A stretch of 52,658 nt of DNA from an uncultured Lachnospiraceae bacterium (GCA_947629525.1 CANREB010000014.1:1-52658), one strand, 5' to 3'; numbered from the stretch's first letter, positions 35,958-44,463 are shown. Made by a program: numbers and translations. The notes: a model not told the origin generated them from the sequence alone.

Positions 35958-36305
35958 TTATTCCTCCTCACCCTCACGATTGGCAGACTGCTTCAGATGA
36001 TTTATTATGTTTTTCGCCAAATTTTCATCTGTAACGGCAAGCGATGTCCTCATTGCCTTCCCTATCGCGTGTCCAAGTTCCTCCTTAGTTCCAAAAAAGT
36101 ACATCGGCACTCCGTAGGACTTACACTTGTTGGAAAACAATTTTTTCGTATTATCCGATGCGTCCTCTGACACGACCACAACATACGCAGCGCCGCTTTT
36201 TATGCTTTTTTCCGTTGAAAATTCTCCGCTTACTACTTTTCCTGCCTTTGTCGCAAGCCCAAGCATGGAATATGTTTTCAACCGTAATTTATTTTTCTGC
36301 TCCAA
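35958..36305 (-). CDS. L7Ae-family ribosomal protein YlxQ
   Basis: 115 residues, an L7Ae/L30e/Gadd45-type RNA-binding protein found in the nusA-infB operon of Firmicutes. Motifs: [20 protein letters not shown] (15-34), [19 protein letters not shown], and [19 protein letters not shown]. It may bind kink-turn RNAs; its exact target is uncertain. Its start overlaps the end of the ylxR gene by 17 nt, so translation is likely coupled. The C-terminal 35 residues past the core are variable and acidic. Confidence 0.9.
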   Translation of the reverse strand: MEQKNKLRLKTYSMLGLATKAGKVVSGEFSTEKSIKSGAAYVVVVSEDASDNTKKLFSNKCKSYGVPMYFFGTKEELGHAIGKAMRTSLAVTDENLAKNIINHLKQSANREGEEE

Positions 36306-36564
36306 ATGCTTCTATCTCCTTTGTCAGACTCTCGTACACCTCATCAGATACCGCCATCTTAAATGACCGCTCAAGCCCTCTGCTTTTTACTGCTTTTTTA
36401 AGGCATTCCGTAGTAGGGCATATGTAAGCGCCCCTGCCGTTCTTCCTGCCTGTCGCGTCAATGATAAAACCCTCGTCCTCTGTTTTAAGTATACGCAGCA
36501 GTTCCTTTTTGGTTTTCATCTCTCCGCAGCCGATACATTGTCTTAACGGGATTTTTTTTGCCAT
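36289..36564 (-). CDS. YlxR-family protein (DUF448)
   Basis: 91 residues, a small RNA-binding-type protein of the nusA operon. The DUF448 core is clear: RQCIGCGEMKTKKELLRIL (8-26), then GRKNGRGAYICPTTECLKKA (39-58), with four cysteines that could bind metal. YlxR relatives have been reported to act on transcription, but the role is not settled. It starts directly after the nusA stop and overlaps the L7Ae-type gene by 17 nt. Confidence 0.92.
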   Translation of the reverse strand: MAKKIPLRQCIGCGEMKTKKELLRILKTEDEGFIIDATGRKNGRGAYICPTTECLKKAVKSRGLERSFKMAVSDEVYESLTKEIEAFGAEK

Positions 36565-37731
36565 TTATTCCTCATCTCCGTCTTCTTCGTACTCGCCGTC
36601 CTCGTACTCACCTTCCTCGTAATCTTCCTCGTAGTAAACGTCGCCGTCCTCGTCATACATATAATCTTCATAACGGAAACCTTCCGCATCCTTAGCCTGC
36701 GTCTCGGACTTGATATCTATCTTATAACCGGTAAGTCTTACCGCAAGACGCGCGTTCTGTCCTTCCTTACCTATGGCAAGCGAAAGCTGATAATCCGGAA
36801 CTACGACTTTTGCGGTCTTCTCGTCGGGATCTGCAAACACAGCGACTATCTTTGCGGGTGAAAGCGCATTCTGTATGAAATTACCCGGGTTTTCATCCCA
36901 GTTTACTATATCTATTTTTTCTCCGCGCAGTTCTTCCACTATGGCGTTTACCCTCGCCCCGTTGATGCCTACGCATGCTCCGACGGCATCGACATTGGCG
37001 TTGTTTGTCTTTACGGCTATCTTTGTACGGCTTCCCGCCTCACGCGCAATGCTCATTATCTCGACTGTGCCGTCCCTGATTTCCGTGACTTCAGCCTCAA
37101 AAAGCCTTTTTACAAGTTCCGGATGCGTCCTGCTGACTAATATTCTGGGACCTTTAGGTGTATTCTTGACTTCAAGGATGTAAACCTTTATCCTCTCCGT
37201 GGGGTGGAATACTTCTGTCTTTACCTGCTCCGCTTCGTTTAAGAGCGCATCCGCCTTGCCAAGATTGATGCTTATGTTCTTTCCCGAGTAGCGCTGTACT
37301 ATTCCCGTAACAACATCTTTTTCTTTTTCAAAGAACTGATTGTAGACAACGCTTCTCTCTTCCTCACGGATTTTCTGCAGGATGACATTTTTGGCATTCT
37401 GCGTCGCAATGCGCCCGAACTCTTTGGACTTTATCTCTACATTAACAGTGCCGCCCACGACCGCGTCTTTTGTTATATTGACTGCATCGTCAATACATAT
37501 CTGGGTAACGTCATCTTCAACCTCATCGGGTGAAGCAACGACATCTTTCGTGGCATATACAAGGAAATCGCATGTTTCCCTGTCGATCTGCACGGTGATG
37601 TTGTCAGCCTTTCCGAAATGGTTTTTGCAGGCGGTCAAAAGAGAATTTTCGATTGCTTCAAAGAGCGTTTCCTTGCTTATCTCTTTCTCCTTTTCCAAAG
37701 TGTTGAGTGCTTCCAATAATTCCTTGTTCAT
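36565..37731 (-). CDS. nusA: Transcription termination/antitermination protein NusA
   Basis: 388 residues. NusA binds RNA polymerase and modulates pausing, termination and antitermination. Domains: N-terminal RNAP-binding domain (1-125), S1 (about 130-200, VVTGIVQRYSGKNISINLG), and two KH domains with GACVGINGARVNAIVEEL (about 244-261) and AIGKEGQNARLAVRLTGY (about 318-335). After the KH domains comes an acidic tail rich in YEE and DGE repeats (about 355-388). The frame starts at 37743, but that ATG overlaps the GGAGG site; the ATG at 37731 is 5 nt away and preferred. Confidence 0.96.
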   Translation of the reverse strand: MNKELLEALNTLEKEKEISKETLFEAIENSLLTACKNHFGKADNITVQIDRETCDFLVYATKDVVASPDEVEDDVTQICIDDAVNITKDAVVGGTVNVEIKSKEFGRIATQNAKNVILQKIREEERSVVYNQFFEKEKDVVTGIVQRYSGKNISINLGKADALLNEAEQVKTEVFHPTERIKVYILEVKNTPKGPRILVSRTHPELVKRLFEAEVTEIRDGTVEIMSIAREAGSRTKIAVKTNNANVDAVGACVGINGARVNAIVEELRGEKIDIVNWDENPGNFIQNALSPAKIVAVFADPDEKTAKVVVPDYQLSLAIGKEGQNARLAVRLTGYKIDIKSETQAKDAEGFRYEDYMYDEDGDVYYEEDYEEGEYEDGEYEEDGDEE

Positions 37732-37764
37732 TTCAACCTCCATAGTGTATATATTAATATGTTT

Positions 37765-38229
37765 TTAAAAATCAAGTGCAAGTCTGATCACCGCTATATC
37801 AGCTCTTTTTAAAGTTATGCTGTTTTCATCGGTTTCTATGGTCACTGTATCTTTATCATAAGCTTTTAAAATGCCCGTGAACTCTTTTTTTGCGTCGATC
37901 GGTCTGAATGTTTTTATCTCAACTTCATCGCCTATGCTTTTTTCGAGATGTTTATCTTTTTTCAGCGTCCTGCCAAGTCCGGGGCTTGATACTTCCAGTA
38001 TATACGCGTCCGGAATATAGTCTTCTCTGTCGAGCGCATCGGAAAGAGCGCGGCTTATGTTCTCGCAGTCGCCTATGTTCACGCCGCCTTCTTTGTCAAT
38101 GTATGCCCTCAGATACCAATCGCTTCCTTCTTTGACGTATTCGACATCGTAGATCTCACATCCGTTTGCTTCGGCTATGGGTTTTAATATTTCTTCGGTA
38201 CGCGCTTCGTATGTATCTTTTTTTGCCAT
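37765..38229 (-). CDS. rimP: Ribosome maturation factor RimP
   Basis: 154 residues. RimP assists 30S subunit maturation. Motifs: the N-terminal domain with CEIYDVEYVKEGSDWYLRAY (about 23-42), NIGDCENISRALSDALD and YILEVSSPGLGRTLKK (about 75-90), then a Sm-like C-terminal domain (about 95-154). The frame extends to 38286 across a terminator hairpin, but the ATG at 38229 has AGGTGAG upstream. It heads the rimP-nusA-ylxR-ylxQ-infB-rbfA-nrnA-truB-ribF operon. Confidence 0.95.
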   Translation of the reverse strand: MAKKDTYEARTEEILKPIAEANGCEIYDVEYVKEGSDWYLRAYIDKEGGVNIGDCENISRALSDALDREDYIPDAYILEVSSPGLGRTLKKDKHLEKSIGDEVEIKTFRPIDAKKEFTGILKAYDKDTVTIETDENSITLKRADIAVIRLALDF

Positions 38230-38259
38230 TGGCTCACCTCTGATCTTATATTTTATTAC

Positions 38260-38290
38260 ATAAAAGAGTGGACTTTGTAAGTCCACTCTT
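38260..38290 (-). terminator. Terminator of the citrate synthase gene, within the rimP leader
   Basis: Perfect 12-bp stem (38264-38275 with 38279-38290), 3-nt loop, followed on the minus strand by TTTTATG. It ends the citrate synthase transcript. Because a possible rimP promoter lies upstream of it (38319-38347), it could also act as an attenuator for the rimP operon. Confidence 0.85.
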
Positions 38291-38318
38291 CATCATCAAG
38301 CATTATTCAACTTTATTA

Positions 38319-38347
38319 ATTCTACCACTGTAATTTATAAATTGCAA
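38319..38347 (-). promoter_or_regulatory. Possible promoter of the rimP operon
   Basis: TTGCAA at 38342-38347, 17-nt spacer, TAGAAT at 38319-38324 on the minus strand, between the citrate synthase stop and the terminator hairpin. No better candidate lies between the hairpin and rimP. Confidence 0.4.
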
Positions 38348-38363
38348 TAGGGAAAATAAAATT

Positions 38364-39785
38364 TTATTCATTCATCGGCAGCTTATACACTTTCTCATCA
38401 TGACCGCCAAGTTTAGGTGTCGAGCGCTCTTTGAGTGTTTCGTACGGTTTGAGCGCCGATATGCTCTTATACGCGGGTCTTATGATCTTGTCAACATTTA
38501 TAAGCTCTTCCATCCTGTGTGCACTCCAACCGACAATCCTTGCAATGGCAAATATCGGCGTGTAAAGCTCCATAGGAATATCAAGCATGCTGTACACAAA
38601 TCCGCTGTAAAAGTCTACATTCGCGCTTACGCCCTTGTATATCCTGCATTTCTCGGCTATAACCTGCGGGGCAAGCCTTTCTATCATAGAATAAAGTTCA
38701 AATTCCGAATGCCTGTTTTTAGCTGTGGCAAGCGACTCAACAAATCCTTTGAATATGCATGCACGCGGATCCGATATGGAATAAACGGCATGACCCATAC
38801 CGTATATGAGCCCGCTCCTGTCAAACGCTTCTTTATTCAAAAGCCTGTAGAGATATGCTTTTACCTGCTCTTCATCCGTAACGTCGTCCACATTTCTCCT
38901 CAGATCCTCCATCATCTGAACGACCTTTATATTGGCGCCGCCGTGCTTAGGTCCTTTAAGCGACGACAATGCCGCAGCCACAACAGAGTATGTATCGGAA
39001 CCCGAACTCGTTACGACCCTCGTTGTAAATGTCGAATTGTTACCGCCGCCATGCTCCATGTGCAGTACAAGCGCCGCGTCAAGCACTTTCGCCTCTATCG
39101 GTGTATATTTCATATCAGGTCTTAACATACGCAGGATGTTTTCCGCCGTCGAAAGCTTCGGATCGGGTCTGTGAATGTAAAGACTCTCATCACATTCATA
39201 ATGGTTGTACGCGTGATATCCGTATACGGAAAGCATCGGAAATACACTGATAAGCATAAGGCACTGCCGCAGCACATTGTCAAGTGAAATATCGGACACG
39301 TTATCGTCATATGACGCAAGCGTCAGCACGCTCTTTGTAAGCGAGTTCATAATATCATGGCTTGGCGCTTTCATGATAACGTCTCTCACAAAATTTGTCG
39401 GCAGTGTCATGCTGTAGCCAAGCGTCTTTTTAAATTCCAAAAGCTGATCTTTATTTGGCAGGTCGCCGAACAAAAGCAGATATGCACATTCATCAAAACC
39501 GAACCGTTCATCCGCCTGAAATCCTCTTACAAGGTCTATTATGCTGTAGCCCCTGTAGTAAAGCTCGCCTTCGCATGGTACGCTTTTACCGTCTACTTCC
39601 TCTGAAGATTTTATAAGCGAGATATTGGTAAGTCCCGATAAAACGCCCTTGCCGTTTTTGTCACGCAATCCTCTTTTAACTCCGTAATGTTCAAATAATC
39701 CTGCGTCTATCTCATTGTTATCCACACAGATCTTAGTATACTTATTTGTAAAATCTCTTATTGCCTCGTCTCTCTTTTTTCCCAT
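38364..39785 (-). CDS. Citrate synthase
   Basis: 473 residues, a longer citrate synthase of the type common in Clostridia. It condenses acetyl-CoA and oxaloacetate. Active-site motifs: LHMEHGGGNNSTFTTRVV (about 242-259), GPKHGGAN with the binding His, YGMGHAVYSISDPRA with the catalytic His (about 321-335), and SANVDFYSGFVY with the catalytic Asp (about 382-393), followed by the SAHRMEEL Arg region. It is alone, without aconitase or isocitrate dehydrogenase nearby. GGTGA precedes the ATG and a good promoter lies at 39845-39873. Role in glutamate synthesis by a partial cycle is inferred. Confidence 0.95.
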   Translation of the reverse strand: MGKKRDEAIRDFTNKYTKICVDNNEIDAGLFEHYGVKRGLRDKNGKGVLSGLTNISLIKSSEEVDGKSVPCEGELYYRGYSIIDLVRGFQADERFGFDECAYLLLFGDLPNKDQLLEFKKTLGYSMTLPTNFVRDVIMKAPSHDIMNSLTKSVLTLASYDDNVSDISLDNVLRQCLMLISVFPMLSVYGYHAYNHYECDESLYIHRPDPKLSTAENILRMLRPDMKYTPIEAKVLDAALVLHMEHGGGNNSTFTTRVVTSSGSDTYSVVAAALSSLKGPKHGGANIKVVQMMEDLRRNVDDVTDEEQVKAYLYRLLNKEAFDRSGLIYGMGHAVYSISDPRACIFKGFVESLATAKNRHSEFELYSMIERLAPQVIAEKCRIYKGVSANVDFYSGFVYSMLDIPMELYTPIFAIARIVGWSAHRMEELINVDKIIRPAYKSISALKPYETLKERSTPKLGGHDEKVYKLPMNE

Positions 39786-39844
39786 TCAATCACCCTTTCA
39801 TAAATTATGCTTTTATTTTTTTTGTGTAATATGCCGCTTTTATA

Positions 39845-39873
39845 ATTATAAAGCAAATTTATTTTCATAACAA
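39845..39873 (-). promoter_or_regulatory. Promoter of the citrate synthase gene
   Basis: TTGTTA at 39868-39873, 17-nt spacer, TATAAT at 39845-39850 on the minus strand, in a very AT-rich stretch. Confidence 0.65.
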
Positions 39874-39970
39874 TAGAGTATTTGTTAATTTTTTTTGAAC
39901 ATTTATTAATTTTCGTTTTATTTTACATACATATCAATTAATTTTCTGTAAATTTCCATGAATTTGTGCA

Positions 39971-40017
39971 TAAAAAAATTCTCAAAATCCATTTTGAAAT
40001 GAATTTTGAGAATTTTC
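39971..40017 (-). terminator. Terminator of tRNA-Glu
   Basis: Long AT-rich hairpin, arms 39978-39994 and 39997-40013, one G-U pair, with a tight loop, followed on the minus strand by a run of seven T (39972-39978). It lies about 35 nt after the tRNA 3' end. Confidence 0.85.
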
Positions 40018-40047
40018 TCGGGTTGGGCTGTTCATAAAAACAGTCAG

Positions 40048-40119
40048 CAGCTCGTAGGGGAATCGAACCCCTGTTTCCGCCGTGAGAGGGCGGCGTCTTA
40101 ACCGCTTGACCAACGAGCC
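40048..40119 (-). tRNA. tRNA-Glu (anticodon CTC)
   Basis: 72 nt: acceptor GGCTCGT/ACGAGCT, D-stem GTC/GAC, anticodon stem CCGCC/GGCGG with loop CTCTCAC, T-stem AGGGG/CCCCT with TTCGATT, discriminator G. CCA is not encoded. The first acceptor pair would be G1-U72 instead of the usual G-C. Confidence 0.95.
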
Positions 40120-40140
40120 GTTTAAAATAGCACATATCTG

Positions 40141-40169
40141 ATAATATCACAGCGCCTGATAAAATGCAA
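40141..40169 (-). promoter_or_regulatory. Promoter of tRNA-Glu
   Basis: TTGCAT at 40164-40169, 17-nt spacer, TATTAT at 40141-40146 on the minus strand, about 22 nt before the tRNA 5' end. Confidence 0.75.
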
Positions 40170-40211
40170 GCACTTTTTTAATTTTTTTGATAATTTTGTT
40201 GAAACACGCGG

Positions 40212-40514
40212 TCAAGCCTCATAATCCATACAGACTCTCGTTTTAGTGAACGGACGCACTTTGCCGTCGGCGACTTTCACATGCTCGGGATGTACGGAAT
40301 ATGCTTTCAGCGCCTGCGCGCTCTCAAAGCTTGAATTTAACATAACGTCCGCATTTGATGACGGCAGGGGATTTGTTTCCACTTTTATATCGACAAGTCC
40401 GTCTATCCTGCCTTTCAGCCCTTCCAGCCCTGACTTTATCCCTGCTTTTATATTTTCTTTTTCGTTCTCGGACAATCCGTCCTTTAACTGCCACAGTATA
40501 ATATGTTTAACCAT
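40212..40514 (-). CDS. Dabb-family (stress-responsive alpha-beta barrel) protein
   Basis: 100 residues. The Dabb fold is a dimeric alpha-beta barrel; the family includes plant stress proteins and polyketide cyclases, while most bacterial members are of unknown function. The typical parts are MVKHIILWQLKDGLSENEK (1-19), a central VDIKVETNPLPSSNADVML and the ending LKAYSVHPEHVKVADGKV with the conserved HP-x-H motif (about 74-78). A strong AGGAGG precedes the ATG. It has its own promoter and a hairpin in its 5' leader. The likely ligand cannot be named. Confidence 0.9.
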   Translation of the reverse strand: MVKHIILWQLKDGLSENEKENIKAGIKSGLEGLKGRIDGLVDIKVETNPLPSSNADVMLNSSFESAQALKAYSVHPEHVKVADGKVRPFTKTRVCMDYEA

Positions 40515-40528
40515 TTTTACCTCCTTTT

Positions 40529-40588
40529 GCAGACTTTGCGAAAATAAGCCTGCCGTATAATTATATTTTATCCCGCGGTTTATTTCAA
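40529..40588 (-). promoter_or_regulatory. Promoter and leader hairpin of the Dabb gene
   Basis: TTGAAA at 40583-40588, 17-nt spacer, TATAAT at 40560-40565 on the minus strand. An 8-bp stem with 9-nt loop (40529-40553) begins at the transcript 5' end and stops about 5 nt before the ribosome binding site; it may stabilise the mRNA. Confidence 0.7.
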
Positions 40589-40643
40589 CTCTTTTTTTAT
40601 AAAGTATGTTCTGTCTGCCGGTATCTTGGATATCTGTAATTTC

Positions 40644-40672
40644 TTGACTTAATATTATTTTTCATTTATAAT
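40644..40672 (+). promoter_or_regulatory. Promoter of the PlsC-type acyltransferase gene
   Basis: TTGACT at 40644-40649, 17-nt spacer, TATAAT at 40667-40672, divergent from the Dabb promoter. Confidence 0.7.
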
Positions 40673-40724
40673 TTTTTATTGACATCATTTTACTTTTTTA
40701 CGCATTGGGAAGTTTGGTGAGCAT

Positions 40725-41468
40725 ATGTTTTCGAGATTTTTTCACGTTATACTGAGAAATCTGCATCACATTTATATGATACCGCAGATGGAATACGTTT
40801 CAAGACATCCTGAGAAATATTCGGAAGAGGAAATGTACGCGCTTGACCGTCTTGCGATAAGGCGCATGATGCGCCCGGGTCATATTACCACACAGGGATA
40901 CGGCATGGAAAATCTGCCATGCGAGGGCGGTTATATAATGTGCCCCAACCATCAGGGAAAATATGACGCTCTCGGCATCATGTACACGCACGACAAACCC
41001 TGCTCGGTAGTCATAGATATAGAAAAATCCGATTTTATACTTGTAAAGCAGTTTATTAATCTCGTGCGCGGCAAGTGCATTGACCGCAATGACGCACGGC
41101 AGTCGATAAAGATAATACGCGAAATGGCAGATGAGGCAAAGGCAGGGCGCAAGTTCATCATCTTTCCCGAAGGGGGATATTTACATAACGGCAACGACAC
41201 CACTGTTTTTAAGCCCGGCGCTTTTAAAAGCGCGGTATGGGCAAAAGTCCCAATCATACCGGTTGTGCTCATCGACTCATACAAGGTTTTTGAAGAGCAT
41301 ACGCTCAAACCGATAAAAACTTTTGTATATTACTTAAAACCTCTTTATTACAATGATTACAAAAATATGACTACTGTTGAGATTGCCCGCACTGTTCAGG
41401 GGCAGATACAGAATGTTTTAAATATGTACAAAGAAGGAAAACTCGCAAACGATCCCGAGCTGCCGTAA
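40725..41468 (+). CDS. PlsC-type 1-acylglycerol-3-phosphate acyltransferase family protein
   Basis: 247 residues. The acyltransferase motifs are in order: NHQGKYD (HX4D, about 76-82), KSDFILVKQFINLVRGKCIDR (about 100-119), IIFPEGGYLHNG (motif III, about 145-156), and VPIIPVVLIDSYKVF (motif IV). It should acylate the sn-2 position of lysophosphatidic acid in membrane lipid synthesis, although the family also has lysolipid and glycolipid acyltransferases. No strong membrane segment is present, so peripheral binding is likely. GGTGA lies 4 nt before the ATG. The terminator stem includes its last codons. Confidence 0.88.
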   Translation: MFSRFFHVILRNLHHIYMIPQMEYVSRHPEKYSEEEMYALDRLAIRRMMRPGHITTQGYGMENLPCEGGYIMCPNHQGKYDALGIMYTHDKPCSVVIDIEKSDFILVKQFINLVRGKCIDRNDARQSIKIIREMADEAKAGRKFIIFPEGGYLHNGNDTTVFKPGAFKSAVWAKVPIIPVVLIDSYKVFEEHTLKPIKTFVYYLKPLYYNDYKNMTTVEIARTVQGQIQNVLNMYKEGKLANDPELP

Positions 41469-41484
41469 GCCCGGGATCATTTTA
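41451..41484 (+). terminator. Terminator overlapping the end of the acyltransferase gene
   Basis: Stem GATCCCG/CGGGATC (41451-41457 with 41472-41478) extended by GCT/AGC, followed by ATTTTAT. The 5' arm is coding and the stop codon lies in the loop. Confidence 0.7.
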
Positions 41485-41499
41485 TCGTGCCATCATATG

Positions 41500-42003
41500 T
41501 CAAATGTCAAACGCCTGTTTTATGCTTGAATAGTGCAGAAATATGCCCTGTTCGCCAAGCGCCTTTATCTCGTCCGGCGTGGCAAACTTATATCCATCCG
41601 TCTCCTCTTTTTGAAGATGTATATCCTTTTCGTCAAAATCCGATATATAACGGTATATGTCAACAAAATAATTGTCGCCCTCGTCGGGATTTTCCCGTTT
41701 GTAGCTAAACAGATAGCCTCCGTCCCATCCCGATACATCAAGTCCTGTCTCTTCACGTATCTCGCGCAATACTGCCTCCTGTGAAGTCTCGCCTGCCATT
41801 GCCGCTCCTCCCGACACTTCCCACCAGCCTGCCGCCCATGCTTTTGTCATTACGCGCTTTGTGATAAGGAACTTACCGTCAGGGCGTCCAAGCACCCCAA
41901 GCACTGTAAGATGATACTCTCCTTCTTTCATATTCCAGTCGTTGCGCTTCATTGTGCGCCCCGTCGGCACTTTATTCTTATCGTATATATCCCATAATTC
42001 CAT
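41500..42003 (-). CDS. Nudix hydrolase, isopentenyl-diphosphate isomerase-like
   Basis: 167 residues. The start MELWDIYDKNKVPTGRTMKR and the motif EYHLTVLGVL resemble Nudix proteins of the IPP isomerase-like group. The Nudix box is complete: GG-x5-E-x7-REIREETGL (about 65-87). Substrate unknown; likely a nucleoside diphosphate-linked compound. The frame opens at 42057 inside ptsI, but the ATG at 42003 has AAGGAG 9 nt upstream. It is the last gene of a minus-strand group with ptsI, an inositol-phosphatase family gene and a DNA glycosylase. Confidence 0.88.
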   Translation of the reverse strand: MELWDIYDKNKVPTGRTMKRNDWNMKEGEYHLTVLGVLGRPDGKFLITKRVMTKAWAAGWWEVSGGAAMAGETSQEAVLREIREETGLDVSGWDGGYLFSYKRENPDEGDNYFVDIYRYISDFDEKDIHLQKEETDGYKFATPDEIKALGEQGIFLHYSSIKQAFDI

Positions 42004-42037
42004 TCCTGTTTTCTCCTTGTAATATTTCGCATAAATT

Positions 42038-43660
42038 TCAATCAGGCGTATACTCACACATGGCGGTTTCTTTCCTTATCGGAAGGACCATTCCCGCCGC
42101 CACGGAAAGTTCATCGACTCCCATATTTATCAGCTTCCGCGTAAGGCTTGTGTCCGCCGCAAGTTCTCCGCATATACCCACCCATATACCGCGATCGTGG
42201 GCGTTTTTTACAGTCATTTTTATAAGACGCATCAGCGCTTCGTGATGCGGGTCAAAAAACTTCTCCAGTTCACTGTTCTGACGATCCATGGCAAGCGTAT
42301 ACTGCGCAAGGTCGTTCGTGCCGATGCTGAAAAAATCCGCCTCTTTTGCAAGCATATCGCTTATCAGCGCGGCTGCGGGCGTCTCTATCATAATGCCCTG
42401 TTCTGCCTCGCCATACGTGATGCTGCTTTGCCTGAGTTCTTCCTTTACTTCCTCCGCGATGCGTTTTACCGCGCGCACTTCATCCACAGATGTTATCATC
42501 GGGTACATAATTGCTATGTTTCCGTATGCGCATGCCCTGAATATCGCGCGAAGCTGCGTTTTAAACATTTCCGTGCGCGTAAGGCACAGCCTGACGCCGC
42601 GGCATCCCATCGCGGGATTTGCCTCTTTCTCCATATCCGTGTATGACGGCTGCTTGTCAGCCCCGATGTCAAGCGTGCGTATTATCACTTTTTTGCCCGC
42701 CATCTTCCGAGCCGCGTGCATATATATATCAAACTGCTGCTCTTCTGTCGGTTCGCTTTCGCTTTCAAGAAAAATAAATTCTGTCCTGAACAGTCCTATC
42801 CCCTCCGCGTCGTTTCTGACCGCGGCGTCTATGTCGTCAAGCGAGCCTGCGTTGGCATACAGGTCGATACGCTTTTTATTTTTTGTGACCGTTTTTCTGC
42901 CTTTATATTCATCAAGCAGCCTGATGCGCGCCTTTTCGTCTTCCTGCTTTTTTCTGTATTTTTCAAGAGTCTCTTCGTCCGGCTCAAGTATGAACAGCGC
43001 TTCATACCCGTCTATTATCGCCATCTTTTCGTTCCATTCGCCGCTCGCTTTTATTCCCGCTACCGCAGGCACATTTAACGCCCGCGCCAATATTGCCGTA
43101 TGCGAGTTGGCAGAACCTTTATCCGTCACGAAAGCAAGCACTTTTTCCTTATCCATCTGCAATGTTTCGCTTGGCGTAAGGTCGGCGGCGGCTATTATCG
43201 ACTGCGCGTCCAACGCTATATCGTTTTCTCCGCCCATAAGCGCATCGAGTATACGCTCCGTCACATCCCTTATGTCTATGCTCCTTGACTTGAAATATTC
43301 GTCCTCCATATTTTCAAACCGTGCGGCAAAGTTGTCGCCTGTTATGGCAACTGCATATTCAGCATTGACGCGGCGGTTTTTCACCATATTTACGATAGCG
43401 TCATTAAGGTCATAATCATCAAGCATCAAAAGATGTGTGTGAAAAATCTGCGCATCGCGCCTGTTTATCTGTTTCAGCGCCTTGTCATAAAGCGTCTCCA
43501 ACTGACCGCGCGCCGTTCTTTTTGCCTCTTCAAAGCGCGCAAGTTCCGCTTCGGCATCCGTTATCCTGCGCCGCACTACTTTTTTCTGCTCTCTTGAATA
43601 AAAAAATATCCTGCCTACCGCTATTCCGTCAAATATCTTCCTGCCTCTAAATTCCTGCAT
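42038..43660 (-). CDS. ptsI: PTS enzyme I (phosphoenolpyruvate-protein phosphotransferase)
   Basis: 540 residues, slightly short of the usual 570. It takes phosphate from phosphoenolpyruvate and passes it to HPr for sugar uptake. Motifs: GSANSHTAILARALNVPAV with the phosphorylated His (about 186-204), the C-terminal PEP-binding domain with GIGLFRTEFIFL (about 287-298), MGCRGVRLCL, FFSIGTNDLAQYTLAMDRQN (about 440-459) and GICGELAAD with the conserved Cys. GGGGG lies 6 nt before the ATG. Its first 40 nt overlap the preceding phosphatase gene in another frame. No HPr or EII gene is in the window. Confidence 0.95.
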   Translation of the reverse strand: MQEFRGRKIFDGIAVGRIFFYSREQKKVVRRRITDAEAELARFEEAKRTARGQLETLYDKALKQINRRDAQIFHTHLLMLDDYDLNDAIVNMVKNRRVNAEYAVAITGDNFAARFENMEDEYFKSRSIDIRDVTERILDALMGGENDIALDAQSIIAAADLTPSETLQMDKEKVLAFVTDKGSANSHTAILARALNVPAVAGIKASGEWNEKMAIIDGYEALFILEPDEETLEKYRKKQEDEKARIRLLDEYKGRKTVTKNKKRIDLYANAGSLDDIDAAVRNDAEGIGLFRTEFIFLESESEPTEEQQFDIYMHAARKMAGKKVIIRTLDIGADKQPSYTDMEKEANPAMGCRGVRLCLTRTEMFKTQLRAIFRACAYGNIAIMYPMITSVDEVRAVKRIAEEVKEELRQSSITYGEAEQGIMIETPAAALISDMLAKEADFFSIGTNDLAQYTLAMDRQNSELEKFFDPHHEALMRLIKMTVKNAHDRGIWVGICGELAADTSLTRKLINMGVDELSVAAGMVLPIRKETAMCEYTPD

Positions 43661-44451
43661 ATATTTCCCCCTGAATATCCGAGTAAACTGTCATGCTGTC
43701 TGCACACCGCGTTTGTCGCAAGCACAGAGCAGCCTTCGTCGAGCGTGATATCCCTGCCATCCATTGTCGTGACATTTCCTCCCGCCTCCTCGACGATGAG
43801 CGACGCGGCGGCATAATCCCATGGGCTTAATTTTAATTCAAAGAACAGTTCCGCCCTGCCTGCCGCCACGCTGCACAGATCGATAGCCGCGGAACCGCTT
43901 CGCCTTATGTCAAGTGATTTTCTGAAATATTCATATGCAAGTTCAAATGACGCGCGGTTAAGTTCTTCATAATACGGCGCTGTCCCAAATATCACGATGC
44001 CGTCCTTAAGTTCCGCATCCGACACATGTATGCGCTTTCCGTTTAAAAACGCGCCTTTCCCTTTTATCGCGGTGAAAACTTCATCCAGATACGGATTATA
44101 CACCACGCCCATATACCGTTTGCCGTCCTTAGCAAGCCCGACCGATATGGCGCTTGTGTGATAGTCTTTGATGAAATTAGTCGTGCCGTCGATAGGATCG
44201 ACAATAAACGCATATCCTTTACTGACCGAAGCGTGGATATCTTCCTCTTCACCCACAAAAACTGCCTCGGGCAATATCTTAAGCAGTTTTTCATTTAACT
44301 GTTTCTGCACTTTTCTGTCATACGCCGTTACAAAATTCGCATGTCCTGATTTCTCGTCTATGGCGCTGTCTGCCCTGTCGGCATTTATTATTGTCTCTCC
44401 GCATACACGGACTGCATTGACAATTTTATCTAATAATTCTTCCTGTGTCAT
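43621..44451 (-). CDS. Inositol monophosphatase family protein
   Basis: 276 residues. Metal and active-site motifs of the family: VGEEEDIHA (about 66-74), IVDPIDGTTNFIKDY (about 83-97) and SPWDYAAASLIVEEAGG (about 213-229). Members dephosphorylate inositol phosphate, histidinol phosphate, NADP or fructose 1,6-bisphosphate; the sequence does not decide which. The 3' end overlaps ptsI by 40 nt, a notably long overlap. It starts 12 nt after the DNA glycosylase gene. Confidence 0.92.
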   Translation of the reverse strand: MTQEELLDKIVNAVRVCGETIINADRADSAIDEKSGHANFVTAYDRKVQKQLNEKLLKILPEAVFVGEEEDIHASVSKGYAFIVDPIDGTTNFIKDYHTSAISVGLAKDGKRYMGVVYNPYLDEVFTAIKGKGAFLNGKRIHVSDAELKDGIVIFGTAPYYEELNRASFELAYEYFRKSLDIRRSGSAAIDLCSVAAGRAELFFELKLSPWDYAAASLIVEEAGGNVTTMDGRDITLDEGCSVLATNAVCRQHDSLLGYSGGNICRNLEAGRYLTE

Positions 44452-44463
44452 ATTGATTTTCTC

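Noticed and set aside
40212..40724. Extra small genes between the Dabb and acyltransferase genes
   Set aside because: Only short frames without ribosome binding sites; the space is filled by two divergent promoters and a leader hairpin.
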